Positions 6,869 through 16,051 are shown, counted from the first letter of the stretch. The stretch: DNA of 64,000 nucleotides from ISDg sp045645665 (GCA_045645665.1 JAZRJF010000064.1:7133-71132), one strand, 5' to 3'. Program-made: numbers and translations. Notes: a model not told the origin generated them from the letters alone.

Positions 6869-7711
6869 TCAGCGAATTGCAGTAACCGGACTAGTACCGG
6901 AGGAGAGCTGCTTTCCACGAACAGCTGCCAATTCGGATACGGATACAATCTGATAACCCTGTGCTATCAACTCGGGAATCGCTGCGCGAACAGCTTCTAC
7001 CGTGAACTTGTAGTTCGCATGCATCAGAATGATGTCTCCGTCTTTTACACTCATAATCTTATTGTAAACGGAATCGTAATTACCGTTGTTCCAGTCGCCA
7101 CTGTCAACGCTCCAGTTGATAAGCGGAGTCTTAATGGTGAACTGAACAGCCATGCTGGAGCTGCCGTAAGGCGGTCTTACAAGGTAATTCTTAACGCCGG
7201 TGATGGACTCGAGCAATGCACGGGTCTTCTCAACCTCCTGGCGGATACCGTCCTGGTCCAGCTTCGTCAAATAAGGATGAGACCAGGTGTGATTGCCAAG
7301 CTCATTGCCTTCCTCTACCACTCTCTTCACGCTGGCTTCAAAGGTGGAGTTGTAACGGTTACCCCATACGAAGAACGTTGCGTGTGCGCCATTCTCCTTG
7401 AGGATGTCCAAAATCTCGTTATACTGTACTACCGGACCGTCATCGAAAGTAAATGCAACGAGCTTCTTGCTCGGATCGATCCAAGAAGTGTCTACATTCG
7501 AGGTATCCCACGGAACCATCAAAGCTTCCGTCGGGGTAGGAGTCGGAGAATCGGTCGGTACGGGAGTGGGCTCTTCCGTCGGAGTAGGAGTTGCCTCCTC
7601 TGTCGGAGTCGGAGAAGGAGTGTTCTCTTCCTTCTTGTCCGAACAAGCTACGGCAAAGAGTCCAAGCATCAGCATAAGTGCCAATACAAAAAATCTGGAT
7701 GATGCCTTCAT
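6869..7711 (-). CDS. Polysaccharide deacetylase lipoprotein (NodB domain)
   Basis: A 280-residue lipoprotein: the signal peptide ends LGLFAVAC-S with Cys at about 23, followed by a Thr/Pro/Glu linker (about 30-65) that lifts the enzyme from the membrane. The carbohydrate esterase 4 (NodB) domain has all five motifs: TFDDGP, NHTWSHP (H-x3-H zinc ligands), RPPYG, NWSVDSGDW and ILMHA. Such enzymes deacetylate peptidoglycan (or another acetylated glycan) using a divalent metal. ATG 7711 has AAAGGAAG upstream. It is transcribed alone and converges on spoVAE. It could be vegetative or sporulation-related; the sequence does not decide. Confidence 0.9.
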   Translation of the reverse strand: MKASSRFFVLALMLMLGLFAVACSDKKEENTPSPTPTEEATPTPTEEPTPVPTDSPTPTPTEALMVPWDTSNVDTSWIDPSKKLVAFTFDDGPVVQYNEILDILKENGAHATFFVWGNRYNSTFEASVKRVVEEGNELGNHTWSHPYLTKLDQDGIRQEVEKTRALLESITGVKNYLVRPPYGSSSMAVQFTIKTPLINWSVDSGDWNNGNYDSVYNKIMSVKDGDIILMHANYKFTVEAVRAAIPELIAQGYQIVSVSELAAVRGKQLSSGTSPVTAIR

Positions 7712-7890
7712 AACAAAATACTTCCTTTCTTCTTACGCGAAATGATTAATAAATATGCATTCAAAAAAGAATACTAACCATCGAGATAAGTATACCAAAA
7801 GAAACACAATATGTGAAGCCCCTTTTTGAAAAAATATAATGCTGATACATCCTTCCCGAGCGGGAAATCGTTATTAGAGCACAAGAGGAA

Positions 7891-8073
7891 TCACATCTGT
7901 TTCTTTACAATCGAGTATTCATCGCCATAGCGGAAGTAAGGACAGTCCCAAGGGCGACCGGTAATAAAATGCGCCATCTCGTCCTCGTCCAAGTCCTTGC
8001 CACAAGTGTAGCATTCGTAATCCTCATCGTATTCATAGTACATGCAGTAGTCGCAGTTTGCAATAGACTTCAT
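7891..8073 (-). CDS. Small Cys-rich protein (DUF6472-like)
   Basis: Sixty residues, with MKSIANCDYCMYYEYDEDYECYTC... giving two CxxC pairs plus a later Cys (DCPYFR), arranged like a small zinc ribbon, and an acidic middle (DLDEDEM). The ending DEYSIVKKQM matches my recollection of a conserved family of unknown function in Lachnospiraceae (DUF6472). SD GGAGAA lies just upstream of ATG 8073. It lies downstream of the class A PBP gene with hairpins between. Confidence 0.8.
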   Translation of the reverse strand: MKSIANCDYCMYYEYDEDYECYTCGKDLDEDEMAHFITGRPWDCPYFRYGDEYSIVKKQM

Positions 8074-8100
8074 ACAGTTTCTCCGATAAAAATATGTTGT

Positions 8101-8152
8101 GCACCATGTGGTGCCGATAATATTCGGCCGCCTGCGAAGTGGCAGGCGGCCG
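8101..8152 (-). terminator. Two hairpins downstream of the PBP gene
   Basis: GCACCATGTGGTGC (8101-8114) is a perfect palindrome, and CGGCCGCCTGC (8125-8135) pairs with GCAGGCGGCCG (8142-8152), an 11-bp GC-rich stem. There is only a weak T run on either side, so this may be an inefficient terminator or a processing/stability element between the PBP and the downstream small gene. Confidence 0.5.
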
Positions 8153-8228
8153 TAATGGTTATGCTTGTGTTAATCGGTTGCCCGACCGGGTTACCGGCTG
8201 TGTAGCCAAATGCTTTACCACACCGTCG

Positions 8229-10877
8229 TCATTCGTCAACCTCGATCAGAATGCCCGGGTGGAGAGGACAGTTGACGTTCAAGTCTTCGGGTAGAATGTG
8301 CTTCGTATCCTGCGTGCCACCCTTGTTCAGAGCGAGCTCAGACTCGGTCTTTAGGAGGAATACATTCGTCTTGATGGAAGGACAGCTCGTCGTTGCCAAA
8401 GCACCGGATTCGGAGCAGAGAATTCTCTTCGTATGGCAGGTACATTCCTGGTAAGGAGCGGTACCCTTTGCGAAGATCTCGTCCGTGATGCAATTGCCGC
8501 CGGAGTACTGGTCGCAGAGACCTTCCACGGCGATATTGCCGCATTTGCTACAAATCTTTGAGGTAACGATGGAGGCCGGCATCGAAAAGTCGGTCGCCGC
8601 GCAATTTTTCAGCACGTGAACCTCTTCCATGATGTCTCGCCACATCGTACGATAATAGCTCGTATCTGTCTGAGAGAAGTTGTTGTCGAAACCGGACCAA
8701 ATGGCTGCACAGTAATAAGGCGTATAGCCGGCAAACCAAAGGTCGAAGTTGTCGTGTGCGGTACCGGTCTTGCCCGCTACCGGAATCTTAAGGTTCTTGA
8801 AACGGCTCTTCGTACCGGTTCCGATCAAGGTCGTATCTACCATAGCATCGGTAAGAAGGTATGCGGTAGAGGACTTCATAACCTGGGTGGAATCCGTACG
8901 GTTGTTGATCAACGTCTGACCGTCCATTGTCTTAATCATCGAATAGTAACGAGGCTCGTTGTACACTCCGCCGTTTGCGATAGCAGAGTAGCCGGCCGTC
9001 ATCTCGAGCACGGAGCAACCGACGGAAAGACCGCCGAGAGCCAGCGCTACGTTGTAGTCCGATATGCCGTCGCTGGCATCCGTATCAATCTGTTTAAAGC
9101 CGAGCTTCTTCAAGTAGGAAACCGCAGTCGTCGGAGTAACCTTTTCCATGCATCGTACTGCAACAATATTCATGGAGTGGTAGATTCCCTTACGAATGCT
9201 CTGAAGTCCTTCAAAGCCGGTTGTATACCAGTTCGTAACGGTCACGTCTTCCGTACCGGGATATATATAGTATGAATCGTCAAACGGACTTGCAAGTGTG
9301 TAGCCGCACGTATCGATTGCGGGCAGGAAGGCTGCCAACACCTTGAAGGTGGAACCTGCCTGACGGTAAATGCCGCTGGCACGATTCAGGACACGACGTC
9401 CGGTCTTCTCGCCACGACCGCCGTACTGGGCGATGACATTGCCGTTTGAAGGATCCATGATAACCATGGCTGCCTGCGGCTGAAGCAAAATGCTTCTCGA
9501 CTCCTGCGTCGAATATTCCACACCGGGGTACTTAGCCTCGAATTCGGCCTGCTTAGCGGCAACGAACGCATCCAGCTTAGCAATCAAGTCTTCCTCGTTC
9601 TTCGTGTAGACGCTGATACCCTTGCTGCCGGTACCCTTTTCGTGATAGTAGTATTTGTTCGAATCGTTGTAGCTTGCGTAGTGATCGAGGAAATCCTGCA
9701 GGTGAAAATGCATTGCTTCACCGGTCGCAGATACAAGCGACAGCGCATAGCTCTTGGAAAGCTCGTAGTAGGAACCCTTGCCGACAGCGGGGAACTGGGA
9801 CTCATCGGTGAAGTATTTGTCCATAATCTGCTGTACCTGAAGGTCCTGCGTGGAGTAAATCTGAAGTCCGCCGCTATAAAGCATCTTGTTCGCATCGTAG
9901 GAGGAGTAGCCGAGCTCCTGAAGGTCGAGCAATACCTGCTCAATCAACGCATCGACGAAGTAGGAGTATTCCGAATTGACGGTTTCCTGCGTGATCTCAT
10001 CCTGAAGCTGAAGTCGTACGTACACGTCTTCGGAATCCGCGATTGCCATGTCGTACTCTTCCTTCGTACAGAAGCCGTTCTCGTAAAGGTTGTTCAGACA
10101 GTCCAGACGACGACGCGCATTGTCCTCCTGATACTTCAGCGGGTTCATATATACCGGTGAGTAAGCAATCGGTGCGAGCACGGCGGCTTCGGAAATCGTC
10201 AGCTCGGAAACCGGCTTTCCGAAATAGGAAAGAGCGGCCTTCTGGATACCGTATGCACCGTTGCCGAGGTTAATCGTATTGAGATAGTACTCGAGAATCG
10301 TGCCCTTGTTCAGACGACCCTCCAGCTGAATGGCAAGATACTGCTCCTGCAGCTTACGCACGATCTTGTCGATGTTACTTGACTCGTTACCACCGGAAAA
10401 GACCTGGTTCTTTAACAGCTGCTGTGTAATCGTACTGGCACCGTAATCAAGGCTCTGTTCCTTTACTACGGAAAATGCCGCACGGAAGATACCGCGGATA
10501 TCGATACCGCTATGATCATAATATCGCTCGTCCTCCAGAGCAACGAAGCAGTTTGCTACGCCCTCCGGAATCTCGTCGATGCTGACATACTCGCGGTTGG
10601 AGCCTGCGCCTGCGAGCTCAATGCTCACAGAGCCGTCCGCAAAGTAAATGGTCGACGGATAGCTGTCGGGAACGACATTGATGGAGTCGATGTTCGGCGA
10701 CGTCTCAATGATGCCGAGATATGCACCGTAAGCGGCGAAGCAACCGACTATCATACAAAATGCCAGCGCCACTAAGGCAACACGAAAAAGAAGCACACGA
10801 AGAAAGGACCGAATCCTACGCGTAGAGGATCGAATCTCTTGCTGCTTCTTGATTATACTGTAACGTCCATAATTCAT
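8229..10877 (-). CDS. Class A penicillin-binding protein (PBP1A type)
   Basis: An 882-residue bifunctional peptidoglycan synthase: glycosyltransferase (GT51) polymerises lipid II and transpeptidase crosslinks it. A cytoplasmic N-terminus and one TM helix (about 27-52) are followed by GT51 with catalytic EDERYYDHSG (Glu ~115) and GASTITQQLLKN. The transpeptidase domain has the SxxK motif in QAGSTFKVL, SxN in YHSMNIVAVR and KTG in AGKTGTAHD. The C-terminal ~110 residues are unusual: SKICSKCGNIAVEGLCDQY and further Cys (about eight in all) form a zinc-ribbon-like or disulphide-bonded tail. AGGAGG lies 11 nt before ATG 10877, and a SigA promoter is visible at 10908-10936. Confidence 0.95.
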   Translation of the reverse strand: MNYGRYSIIKKQQEIRSSTRRIRSFLRVLLFRVALVALAFCMIVGCFAAYGAYLGIIETSPNIDSINVVPDSYPSTIYFADGSVSIELAGAGSNREYVSIDEIPEGVANCFVALEDERYYDHSGIDIRGIFRAAFSVVKEQSLDYGASTITQQLLKNQVFSGGNESSNIDKIVRKLQEQYLAIQLEGRLNKGTILEYYLNTINLGNGAYGIQKAALSYFGKPVSELTISEAAVLAPIAYSPVYMNPLKYQEDNARRRLDCLNNLYENGFCTKEEYDMAIADSEDVYVRLQLQDEITQETVNSEYSYFVDALIEQVLLDLQELGYSSYDANKMLYSGGLQIYSTQDLQVQQIMDKYFTDESQFPAVGKGSYYELSKSYALSLVSATGEAMHFHLQDFLDHYASYNDSNKYYYHEKGTGSKGISVYTKNEEDLIAKLDAFVAAKQAEFEAKYPGVEYSTQESRSILLQPQAAMVIMDPSNGNVIAQYGGRGEKTGRRVLNRASGIYRQAGSTFKVLAAFLPAIDTCGYTLASPFDDSYYIYPGTEDVTVTNWYTTGFEGLQSIRKGIYHSMNIVAVRCMEKVTPTTAVSYLKKLGFKQIDTDASDGISDYNVALALGGLSVGCSVLEMTAGYSAIANGGVYNEPRYYSMIKTMDGQTLINNRTDSTQVMKSSTAYLLTDAMVDTTLIGTGTKSRFKNLKIPVAGKTGTAHDNFDLWFAGYTPYYCAAIWSGFDNNFSQTDTSYYRTMWRDIMEEVHVLKNCAATDFSMPASIVTSKICSKCGNIAVEGLCDQYSGGNCITDEIFAKGTAPYQECTCHTKRILCSESGALATTSCPSIKTNVFLLKTESELALNKGGTQDTKHILPEDLNVNCPLHPGILIEVDE

Positions 10878-10907
10878 GGAGCAAAGACCTCCTTATATCA
10901 TGCCTAT

Positions 10908-10936
10908 AGTATAGCATTGTCCGAATGCTTTGTAAA
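10908..10936 (-). promoter_or_regulatory. SigA-type promoter of the PBP gene
   Basis: On the minus strand TTTACA (10936-10931), a 17-nt spacer and TATACT (10913-10908) precede the AGGAGG and ATG of the PBP gene. Confidence 0.65.
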
Positions 10937-11062
10937 CCTTCTCGGGGTGTGTCAAATGTTAAGTTTTCCGCGGGTTTTGTAACAAAATGCGGGGCATTTG
11001 GCTACTGTGTCGAATGTTGTCGCGCCGCGATGGCCGGCTGCCGCGGATGGTCGACCGCTCAT

Positions 11063-11713
11063 TTACAGCAGAACGACCTCCCCGTCGATTAGAGCGTAAC
11101 GTACCGGCTTTTCCATCGTGAGAATCGCCTTTCCGGCCGTCGCCTCCTGCATTGCGGCCTCAAAAGAGGAGACGTCCTCCTCGGGAAGCAACAAGTCGGC
11201 GGTAACCTGATCGGTATATTCCGTGGAAAGCACGGGATAGTTTCCCGAGCCGGCGAGGTAGAGAAGCTTACCGACACCGGTATAATCCGTAACGACATGG
11301 ACCGGCACGGCGATGCGCTGCTCCGCAATGCGACAGTGCTTCAAGCCCTCGACGACTGCCGCCTGATACGCACGAACCAACCCGCCGGTGCCGAGCAAAA
11401 TGCCGCCGAAATAGCGTGTCACAACGACACAGACGCCGGTCAGTCCCTCGCCCAGAAGGATGTCCAGCATCGGGCGTCCGGCTGTATGAGGCGGTTCGCC
11501 GTCGTCGCTACAGCGCGTAAGCTCACCGTGCTCGCCGATAACCATCGCCGAGCAATTGTGCCTCGCATCCCAGTATTGCTTCTTGACGCGCTCGACAAAT
11601 GCCTGCGCCTCGTCCTCGGAAGCAACCGGTGCGATGGAAGCGATAAAACGGGAGCGTTTTTCAACGATTTCGCCTTGTCCGCCCTCAAAAATAAATCGTG
11701 TCGGTAGTGCCAT
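11063..11713 (-). CDS. YigZ/IMPACT family protein
   Basis: A 216-residue cytoplasmic protein of the YigZ/YvyE family. The UPF0029 signature is clear: RCSDDGEPPHTAGRPML followed by VVVTRYFGGILLGTGGLVRAY. The N-terminal domain has a ribosomal S5 domain 2-like fold and a C-terminal ferredoxin-like domain is expected from about residue 140. Members are related to eukaryotic IMPACT, a translational regulator; the bacterial role is unsettled. SD CGGAGG lies just upstream of ATG 11713. Monocistronic by appearance. Confidence 0.92.
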   Translation of the reverse strand: MALPTRFIFEGGQGEIVEKRSRFIASIAPVASEDEAQAFVERVKKQYWDARHNCSAMVIGEHGELTRCSDDGEPPHTAGRPMLDILLGEGLTGVCVVVTRYFGGILLGTGGLVRAYQAAVVEGLKHCRIAEQRIAVPVHVVTDYTGVGKLLYLAGSGNYPVLSTEYTDQVTADLLLPEEDVSSFEAAMQEATAGKAILTMEKPVRYALIDGEVVLL

Positions 11714-11787
11714 AAATCCTCCGAATATCTTGACAAATATCCTACATATGATAAACTAACTGTGTATGTCCGCAGAGTGGCTGTGCA

Positions 11788-11964
11788 TTAGCAAAAGCAG
11801 TTGAGCTCACGGTTGTATTCGTAGTGAATGCTCGCCAGCTGTCGGCAAAGAGTTTCGCAATCAATGCCCTCTTCCGCACAGAGCTCTTCAAGGGATGCAT
11901 ATCGGTCGCGCAGCTGTGTGTTGACGTAGCTGAGCAGGATGACCGGATCGCGTGGTAGAGCCAT
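11788..11964 (-). CDS. DUF4250-like small protein
   Basis: A 58-residue minus-strand gene starting MALPRDPVILLSYVNTQL. The N-terminal LPRDPVILLSYVNTQLRD and the run YASLEELCAEEGID resemble the clostridial DUF4250 family (LP-x-DP-x-x-LLS-x-VN-x-x-LRD). It is predicted helical and cytoplasmic, with four Cys. GAGGTG stands 6 nt upstream of ATG 11964. Function unknown; it is divergent from rarA. Confidence 0.8.
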   Translation of the reverse strand: MALPRDPVILLSYVNTQLRDRYASLEELCAEEGIDCETLCRQLASIHYEYNRELNCFC

Positions 11965-12143
11965 AGGTGCACCTCATTTCATAAAGCATTTGCAATCGAG
12001 CTTGTCCGCCGGCGATTATACATCGGGGCAAGCGGGATTCGTGTACGCGGACATTGTAGCACATTTTCATTAGAAATACAAATGCTGTTCCGTCTCAGCG
12101 CAGGTGAGGGGCGAGAGCGGCAGTATGGATATGAGGTATTTGC

Positions 12144-13469
12144 ATGGATCTTTTTGATTATATGCGGGAGAATTCCTTGGAAAAGACGGCTCCGCTTGCA
12201 TCTCGGATGCGGCCGCGTACTCTCGATGAGGTTGTGGGGCAGGAGCATATCATCGGTCGGGACAAGCTGTTGTACCGTGCGATTAAGGCAGACCAGCTTC
12301 GGTCGGTCATTTTCTACGGACCGCCCGGCACGGGCAAGACGACGCTTGCGAAGGTTATTGCGGGCACGACAAAGGGCGAGTTTCGCCAGGTAAATGCTAC
12401 GATGGCCGGAAAGAAGGATCTCGAGGAGGTCGTGAACGAGGCGAAGCAGCTGCAGGCGATGGGCGGAACGAAGACCATTTTGTTCATCGATGAGATTCAC
12501 CGCTTTAATAAGAGTCAGCAGGATTATTTGTTGCCGCATGTAGAGGACGGCACGGTCATTTTGGTCGGTGCGACGACGGAAAATCCGTATTTTGAGGTGA
12601 ACGGCGCTTTGATTTCTCGTTCCATCGTTTTCGAGCTTAAGCCGATTACGAGAGATGACATTGTGGCGCTTTTGAGACGTGCGATGACGGACAGAGAGCG
12701 CGGGCTCGGCAATTACAACGCCGAGATAACGGACGATGCGCTGCTGTTCATAGCAGATGTGGCGAACGGGGATGCGCGAAGAGCGCTCAATGCGTTGGAG
12801 CTTGGCGTGCTGACGACGGACCCGAGTGCGGACGGACGAATCCGCATCGATTTGGACGTTGCCGGAGAGTGTATTCAGAAGCGCGTGCTTCGATATGACA
12901 AGAACGGCGACAATCATTACGATACGATTTCTGCATTTATCAAAAGCATGCGGGGCTCGGATCCCGATGCGGCGATTTATTATTTGGCGAGAATGCTCTA
13001 TGCGGGCGAGGAGGTTACCTTCATCGCTCGAAGAATTATGATATGTGCGGCGGAGGATGTCGGCAATGCCGATCCTCAGGCACTTCAGGTTGCGGTTGCG
13101 GCTTCGCTTGCGGTGGAGCGTGTCGGAATGCCCGAGGCGCAGATCATATTGGCTCAGGCAGTTGCCTATGTAGCTTGCGCGCCGAAGAGCAACGCAGCGG
13201 TGGAAGCCATCGGAGCTGCGATGGATTTGGTGGCAAAGACGAAGACTCCGCCTGTGCCGGTGCATTTGCAGGATGCACATTACGGCGGTGCCGCGAAGCT
13301 CGGTCACGGAATCGGCTATCAATACGCGCATGCATTCCCGAATCACTACGTAGAGCAGCAGTATATGCCGGACGGATTGCAAGGTACGGTGCTTTATGAG
13401 TGCGGCGAGCTCGGTTACGAGAAGAAGATGAAGGAATGGATGGAGCAGCTGCGCGGGGCGCAGCAGTGA
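12144..13469 (+). CDS. rarA: Replication-associated recombination protein A (RarA/MgsA ATPase)
   Basis: A 441-residue AAA+ clamp-loader-like ATPase acting at stalled replication forks. Walker A is GPPGTGKTTLAK (about residues 58-69), Walker B is TILFIDEIHRF, sensor 1 is VGATTENPYFEVN, and the C-terminal tetramerisation domain contains DPDAAIYYLARML and HLQDAHYGGAAKLGHG, typical of the family. GAGG lies upstream of ATG 12144. The stop codon TGA (13467-13469) is part of the first linker (AGTGATA) of a hairpin array. Confidence 0.95.
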   Translation: MDLFDYMRENSLEKTAPLASRMRPRTLDEVVGQEHIIGRDKLLYRAIKADQLRSVIFYGPPGTGKTTLAKVIAGTTKGEFRQVNATMAGKKDLEEVVNEAKQLQAMGGTKTILFIDEIHRFNKSQQDYLLPHVEDGTVILVGATTENPYFEVNGALISRSIVFELKPITRDDIVALLRRAMTDRERGLGNYNAEITDDALLFIADVANGDARRALNALELGVLTTDPSADGRIRIDLDVAGECIQKRVLRYDKNGDNHYDTISAFIKSMRGSDPDAAIYYLARMLYAGEEVTFIARRIMICAAEDVGNADPQALQVAVAASLAVERVGMPEAQIILAQAVAYVACAPKSNAAVEAIGAAMDLVAKTKTPPVPVHLQDAHYGGAAKLGHGIGYQYAHAFPNHYVEQQYMPDGLQGTVLYECGELGYEKKMKEWMEQLRGAQQ

Positions 13470-13612
13470 TAGCTCGCGGAGCGAGCGGTGATAGCCAGCA
13501 GAGCTGGCGGTGTTAGACGACGGAGTCGCCAGTGGGAAGCTCCGCGAAGAAGCTGCGCAGGTGTTAGCCGCTGTAAGCGGCGGTGGTAGCTCCGCGAAGA
13601 AGCTGCGAAGGA
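13465..13612 (+). repeat. Hairpin array following rarA
   Basis: Linker AGTGATA (13465-13471) includes the rarA stop codon. Then come GCTCGC-GGA-GCGAGC (13472-13486), GGTGATA, GCCAGC-AGA-GCTGGC (13494-13508), GGTGTTA, GACGAC-GGA-GTCGCC (13516-13530, one mismatch), a less regular unit AGCTCCGCGAAGAAGCTGCG, GGTGTTA, CCGC/GCGG, GGTGGTA and a second exact copy of AGCTCCGCGAAGAAGCTGCG. The tail is degenerate. Same family as the other arrays, located between rarA and the next gene. Confidence 0.8.
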
Positions 13613-13662
13613 GTTGGCGGGTTTGTGAGTGAATGGATTTTGAGAGAACGGAGGATATGAGT

Positions 13663-13899
13663 ATGAAGAATAAGTTTCCGCAGATAGTTGCGATTACGAC
13701 GCTTGTGTTGGTTGCTTTGTCGATTGTGCTGACGTTTGTCGGAGCATTTGTCGAGGGCGATCTCGGACAGGCCTTGTTGTTTTCGGGCATTTTCGGGTTT
13801 GTTGCATTTGCTATCTTCGGTTGGGTCTTGCTTGCGGTGTACAAGCGTGTGCATCGTGACGAGGAGGAAGATGAGCAGACGACGTCTGATGAGGACTGA
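13663..13899 (+). CDS. Small membrane protein, two TM segments
   Basis: A 78-residue protein with hydrophobic helices at about residues 7-27 and 36-59, followed by a charged tail (KRVHRDEEEDEQ). No family recognised. ATG 13663 is taken because GGAGG (13650-13654) is 8 nt upstream; earlier in-frame ATGs at 13633 and 13657 are placed badly with respect to that SD. It sits between a hairpin array and the SEC-C gene. Confidence 0.7.
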   Translation: MKNKFPQIVAITTLVLVALSIVLTFVGAFVEGDLGQALLFSGIFGFVAFAIFGWVLLAVYKRVHRDEEEDEQTTSDED

Positions 13900-14042
13900 T
13901 GAGCGAGGCATTTGGTTCGCGGACGGAGCGTTCGGACAAAGAACGCGGATAATTCCCTGTGGAGTTGGGGAACCTATAACACGATTACAAAAGAACGCTG
14001 CGGAGAGAGCTGCGGCTGTGATAAGAAAGGAAGAGTACAATT

Positions 14043-14546
14043 ATGAGTTTGTTGGAAAAGTGGAGAGACGAGGCGTACAAGAAGGACATGAACACGCAGG
14101 AAGGCCAGCTGTTCTGGGGCAATTACTTTGCGGTTGAGAAGGGCGTATACGAGCAGCTTCTCGCAGAGCCTGACGTAGAGGTGTGCGGAACGGTTAAGGA
14201 GCTTGCTGAGAAGTATGATATGAGCATTTCCTTGTTCACGGGCTTTTTGGATGGCATCAACGATAGCTTGGTAACTCCGAATCCGATTGAGGAGATGACG
14301 GAGGATACCGTAGTAAGTCTCGCATTTGACAAGGAGAAGCTGTATTACAACATGGTTGCCGCACGTGCGGATTGGTTGTATGAGCTTCCGGCTTGGAATG
14401 ATATCTTGACCGATGCGAAGAGAAAGGAACTGTTCCTTTCCCAGAGAAAGTCGGGAACGGTTGTGAACGACAAGAAGATCGGTCGCAACGAACCGTGTCC
14501 CTGCGGCAGCGGTAAGAAGTACAAGTTCTGCTGTGGCAAGAAGTAA
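14043..14546 (+). CDS. SEC-C motif protein
   Basis: A 167-residue protein ending in a complete SEC-C zinc-binding motif, NEPCPCGSGKKYKFCC, the same C-x-C-x8-C-C ribbon found at the C-terminus of SecA and many stand-alone proteins. The N-terminal ~140 residues are helical and hydrophilic (MSLLEKWRDEAYKKDMNTQE), without recognised catalytic residues. AGGAAG precedes ATG 14043. Role unknown; the SEC-C tail suggests protein-protein or nucleic-acid interaction. Confidence 0.85.
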   Translation: MSLLEKWRDEAYKKDMNTQEGQLFWGNYFAVEKGVYEQLLAEPDVEVCGTVKELAEKYDMSISLFTGFLDGINDSLVTPNPIEEMTEDTVVSLAFDKEKLYYNMVAARADWLYELPAWNDILTDAKRKELFLSQRKSGTVVNDKKIGRNEPCPCGSGKKYKFCCGKK

Positions 14547-14627
14547 TTTCGTAGGATTTCGCAGAGAAGTGTCTGCGAAACTCAGCAGATGCAGTTAGGA
14601 AGTAGTTGAGAGCAGTAAGGAGGCACT

Positions 14628-15956
14628 ATGGGAAGACAGGTGCGTTACAACAGCCGGATGACCACACGCTACCGCTCGGGTACAAAGCGTGCGAGAAGAC
14701 GAAAGCAGTTGCTTCATGCAGTCATTGCATTGGTAGCATGTGCTCTTGTAAGCGTGGGCTGCTATGCGCTGGCGTCGAGAGAGCCGGATGCGCCGAAGCA
14801 GGAGCAGGGGCCGACTCCGACCGTGCAGGTACAGCTGCCGGGGTTGGAAGCCAATTCACAGGCGACGATTCACAACCTGTATACGGACGCTTACAAAGAG
14901 GGCTTGACGGAGGACGACATCTGGATGGAGGACTTCGAGGACACCCGTGAGCGAGTGAACGTCAAGGCGATGTATCTGACGACTGACGTGCTGAACCGAC
15001 AGCTCGATTATATATTGGATTTGGTAGACACAACGGAGCTAAATGCGATTGTTGTGGATGTCAAAAACGACGACGGCTTCATTACGGTGCAGACGGATTC
15101 CGAGCTTCTGAACAGCATGACGAATACGAATCCGATGATCAACAACTTCAGTCAAGTCATGAAGACGTTGAAGGAGCACGGCGTCTACATGATTGCGCGA
15201 GTCGTATGCTTCCGAGACATTCGTTCCGTGCGAAGCAACGAAAGCCTCGGTGTGCGTATGAAGGATGGCTCGCTCATGAAGGACAACAGTGGCTACACGT
15301 GGATGAATCCGCTGAATACGGACACATGGGAGTACTTGACCGAGGTAGGAAGAGAGTGTGCGAAACTCGGCTTTGACGAGGTGAACTTCGACTACTGCCG
15401 TTTCTCTACGGACGGCAAGATGAAGGAAGCGGATTTCGGAGTAGAGGAGCTCACAACCGAAATCAAATACGACGCCATCACCGGCTTTGTCAAATATGCC
15501 TGTGAGAATTTGAAGCCTCTCGGTGTATTTGTATCCGTAGACGTATTCGGAGTCGTACTCAGCAGTGAGATTGACGCGGCTGCGGTAGGCCAGGATTATG
15601 CGGCGATGTCGAGCTATTTGGACTACATTTGCCCGATGGTATATCCGTCGCACTATGGCAAAGGCTATTACAACCTGAAGGTGCCGGATGCGGCTCCGTA
15701 TGAGCTGATTTACAATGCCATGCTCGATTCAAAGGAGCGTCTCAGCATCCCCGTTGCCAAGGGTAGATGTGCGGACGTAAGGCCATGGTTGCAGGCATTT
15801 ACCGCGAGCTGGGTAAGCGGCCATATCAATTACGGAAGTGAGGAGCTTCGTGCGCAGATCAATGCTACGTACGACGCGGGCTACACCGGATGGCTTCTGT
15901 GGAACGCGGCCGGTGCGTACAGCACATTCAAAGATGGTTTGGAGCCGAATGAATAG
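14628..15956 (+). CDS. Putative glycoside hydrolase, DUF4015 type, membrane-anchored
   Basis: A 442-residue protein with a basic N-terminus (RRRKQLL), one TM or signal segment (about 26-50), a short Pro/Thr linker and a large extracellular domain. VKAMYLTTDVLNRQLDYIL, AIVVDVKNDDGFI, FDEVNFDYCRFS and LDYICPMVYPSHYG follow the TIM-barrel pattern of DUF4015 (distantly related to GH13/GH18-like hydrolases); the Asp in NFDYCRF sits where a catalytic acid is expected. Probably a cell-wall or surface glycan enzyme; substrate unknown. SD AAGGAGG lies 5 nt upstream. Confidence 0.8.
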   Translation: MGRQVRYNSRMTTRYRSGTKRARRRKQLLHAVIALVACALVSVGCYALASREPDAPKQEQGPTPTVQVQLPGLEANSQATIHNLYTDAYKEGLTEDDIWMEDFEDTRERVNVKAMYLTTDVLNRQLDYILDLVDTTELNAIVVDVKNDDGFITVQTDSELLNSMTNTNPMINNFSQVMKTLKEHGVYMIARVVCFRDIRSVRSNESLGVRMKDGSLMKDNSGYTWMNPLNTDTWEYLTEVGRECAKLGFDEVNFDYCRFSTDGKMKEADFGVEELTTEIKYDAITGFVKYACENLKPLGVFVSVDVFGVVLSSEIDAAAVGQDYAAMSSYLDYICPMVYPSHYGKGYYNLKVPDAAPYELIYNAMLDSKERLSIPVAKGRCADVRPWLQAFTASWVSGHINYGSEELRAQINATYDAGYTGWLLWNAAGAYSTFKDGLEPNE

Positions 15957-15983
15957 CCGACATTTTAATAAAAAAATGAGACC

Positions 15984-16015
15984 TTTAGGGCATCGCAGCA
16001 GTGCGGTGCCCTTTC
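15984..16015 (+). terminator. Rho-independent terminator
   Basis: AGGGCATCGC (15987-15996) pairs with GCGGTGCCCT (16003-16012) followed by TT. Confidence 0.65.
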
Positions 16016-16022
16016 GCATATA

Positions 16023-16051
16023 TTGACTTGTGAAAAGTGCAGTGCTACAAT
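16023..16051 (+). promoter_or_regulatory. SigA promoter of the diguanylate cyclase gene
   Basis: TTGACT (16023-16028), 17 nt and TACAAT (16046-16051), 42 bp upstream of the start codon. It begins just after the preceding terminator. Confidence 0.7.

Noticed and set aside
11979..13844. 621-codon minus-strand open frame opposite rarA
   Set aside because: It is antisense to a clear AAA+ ATPase gene, has no SD or family resemblance and is rich in Arg, His and Leu as expected for a shadow frame.
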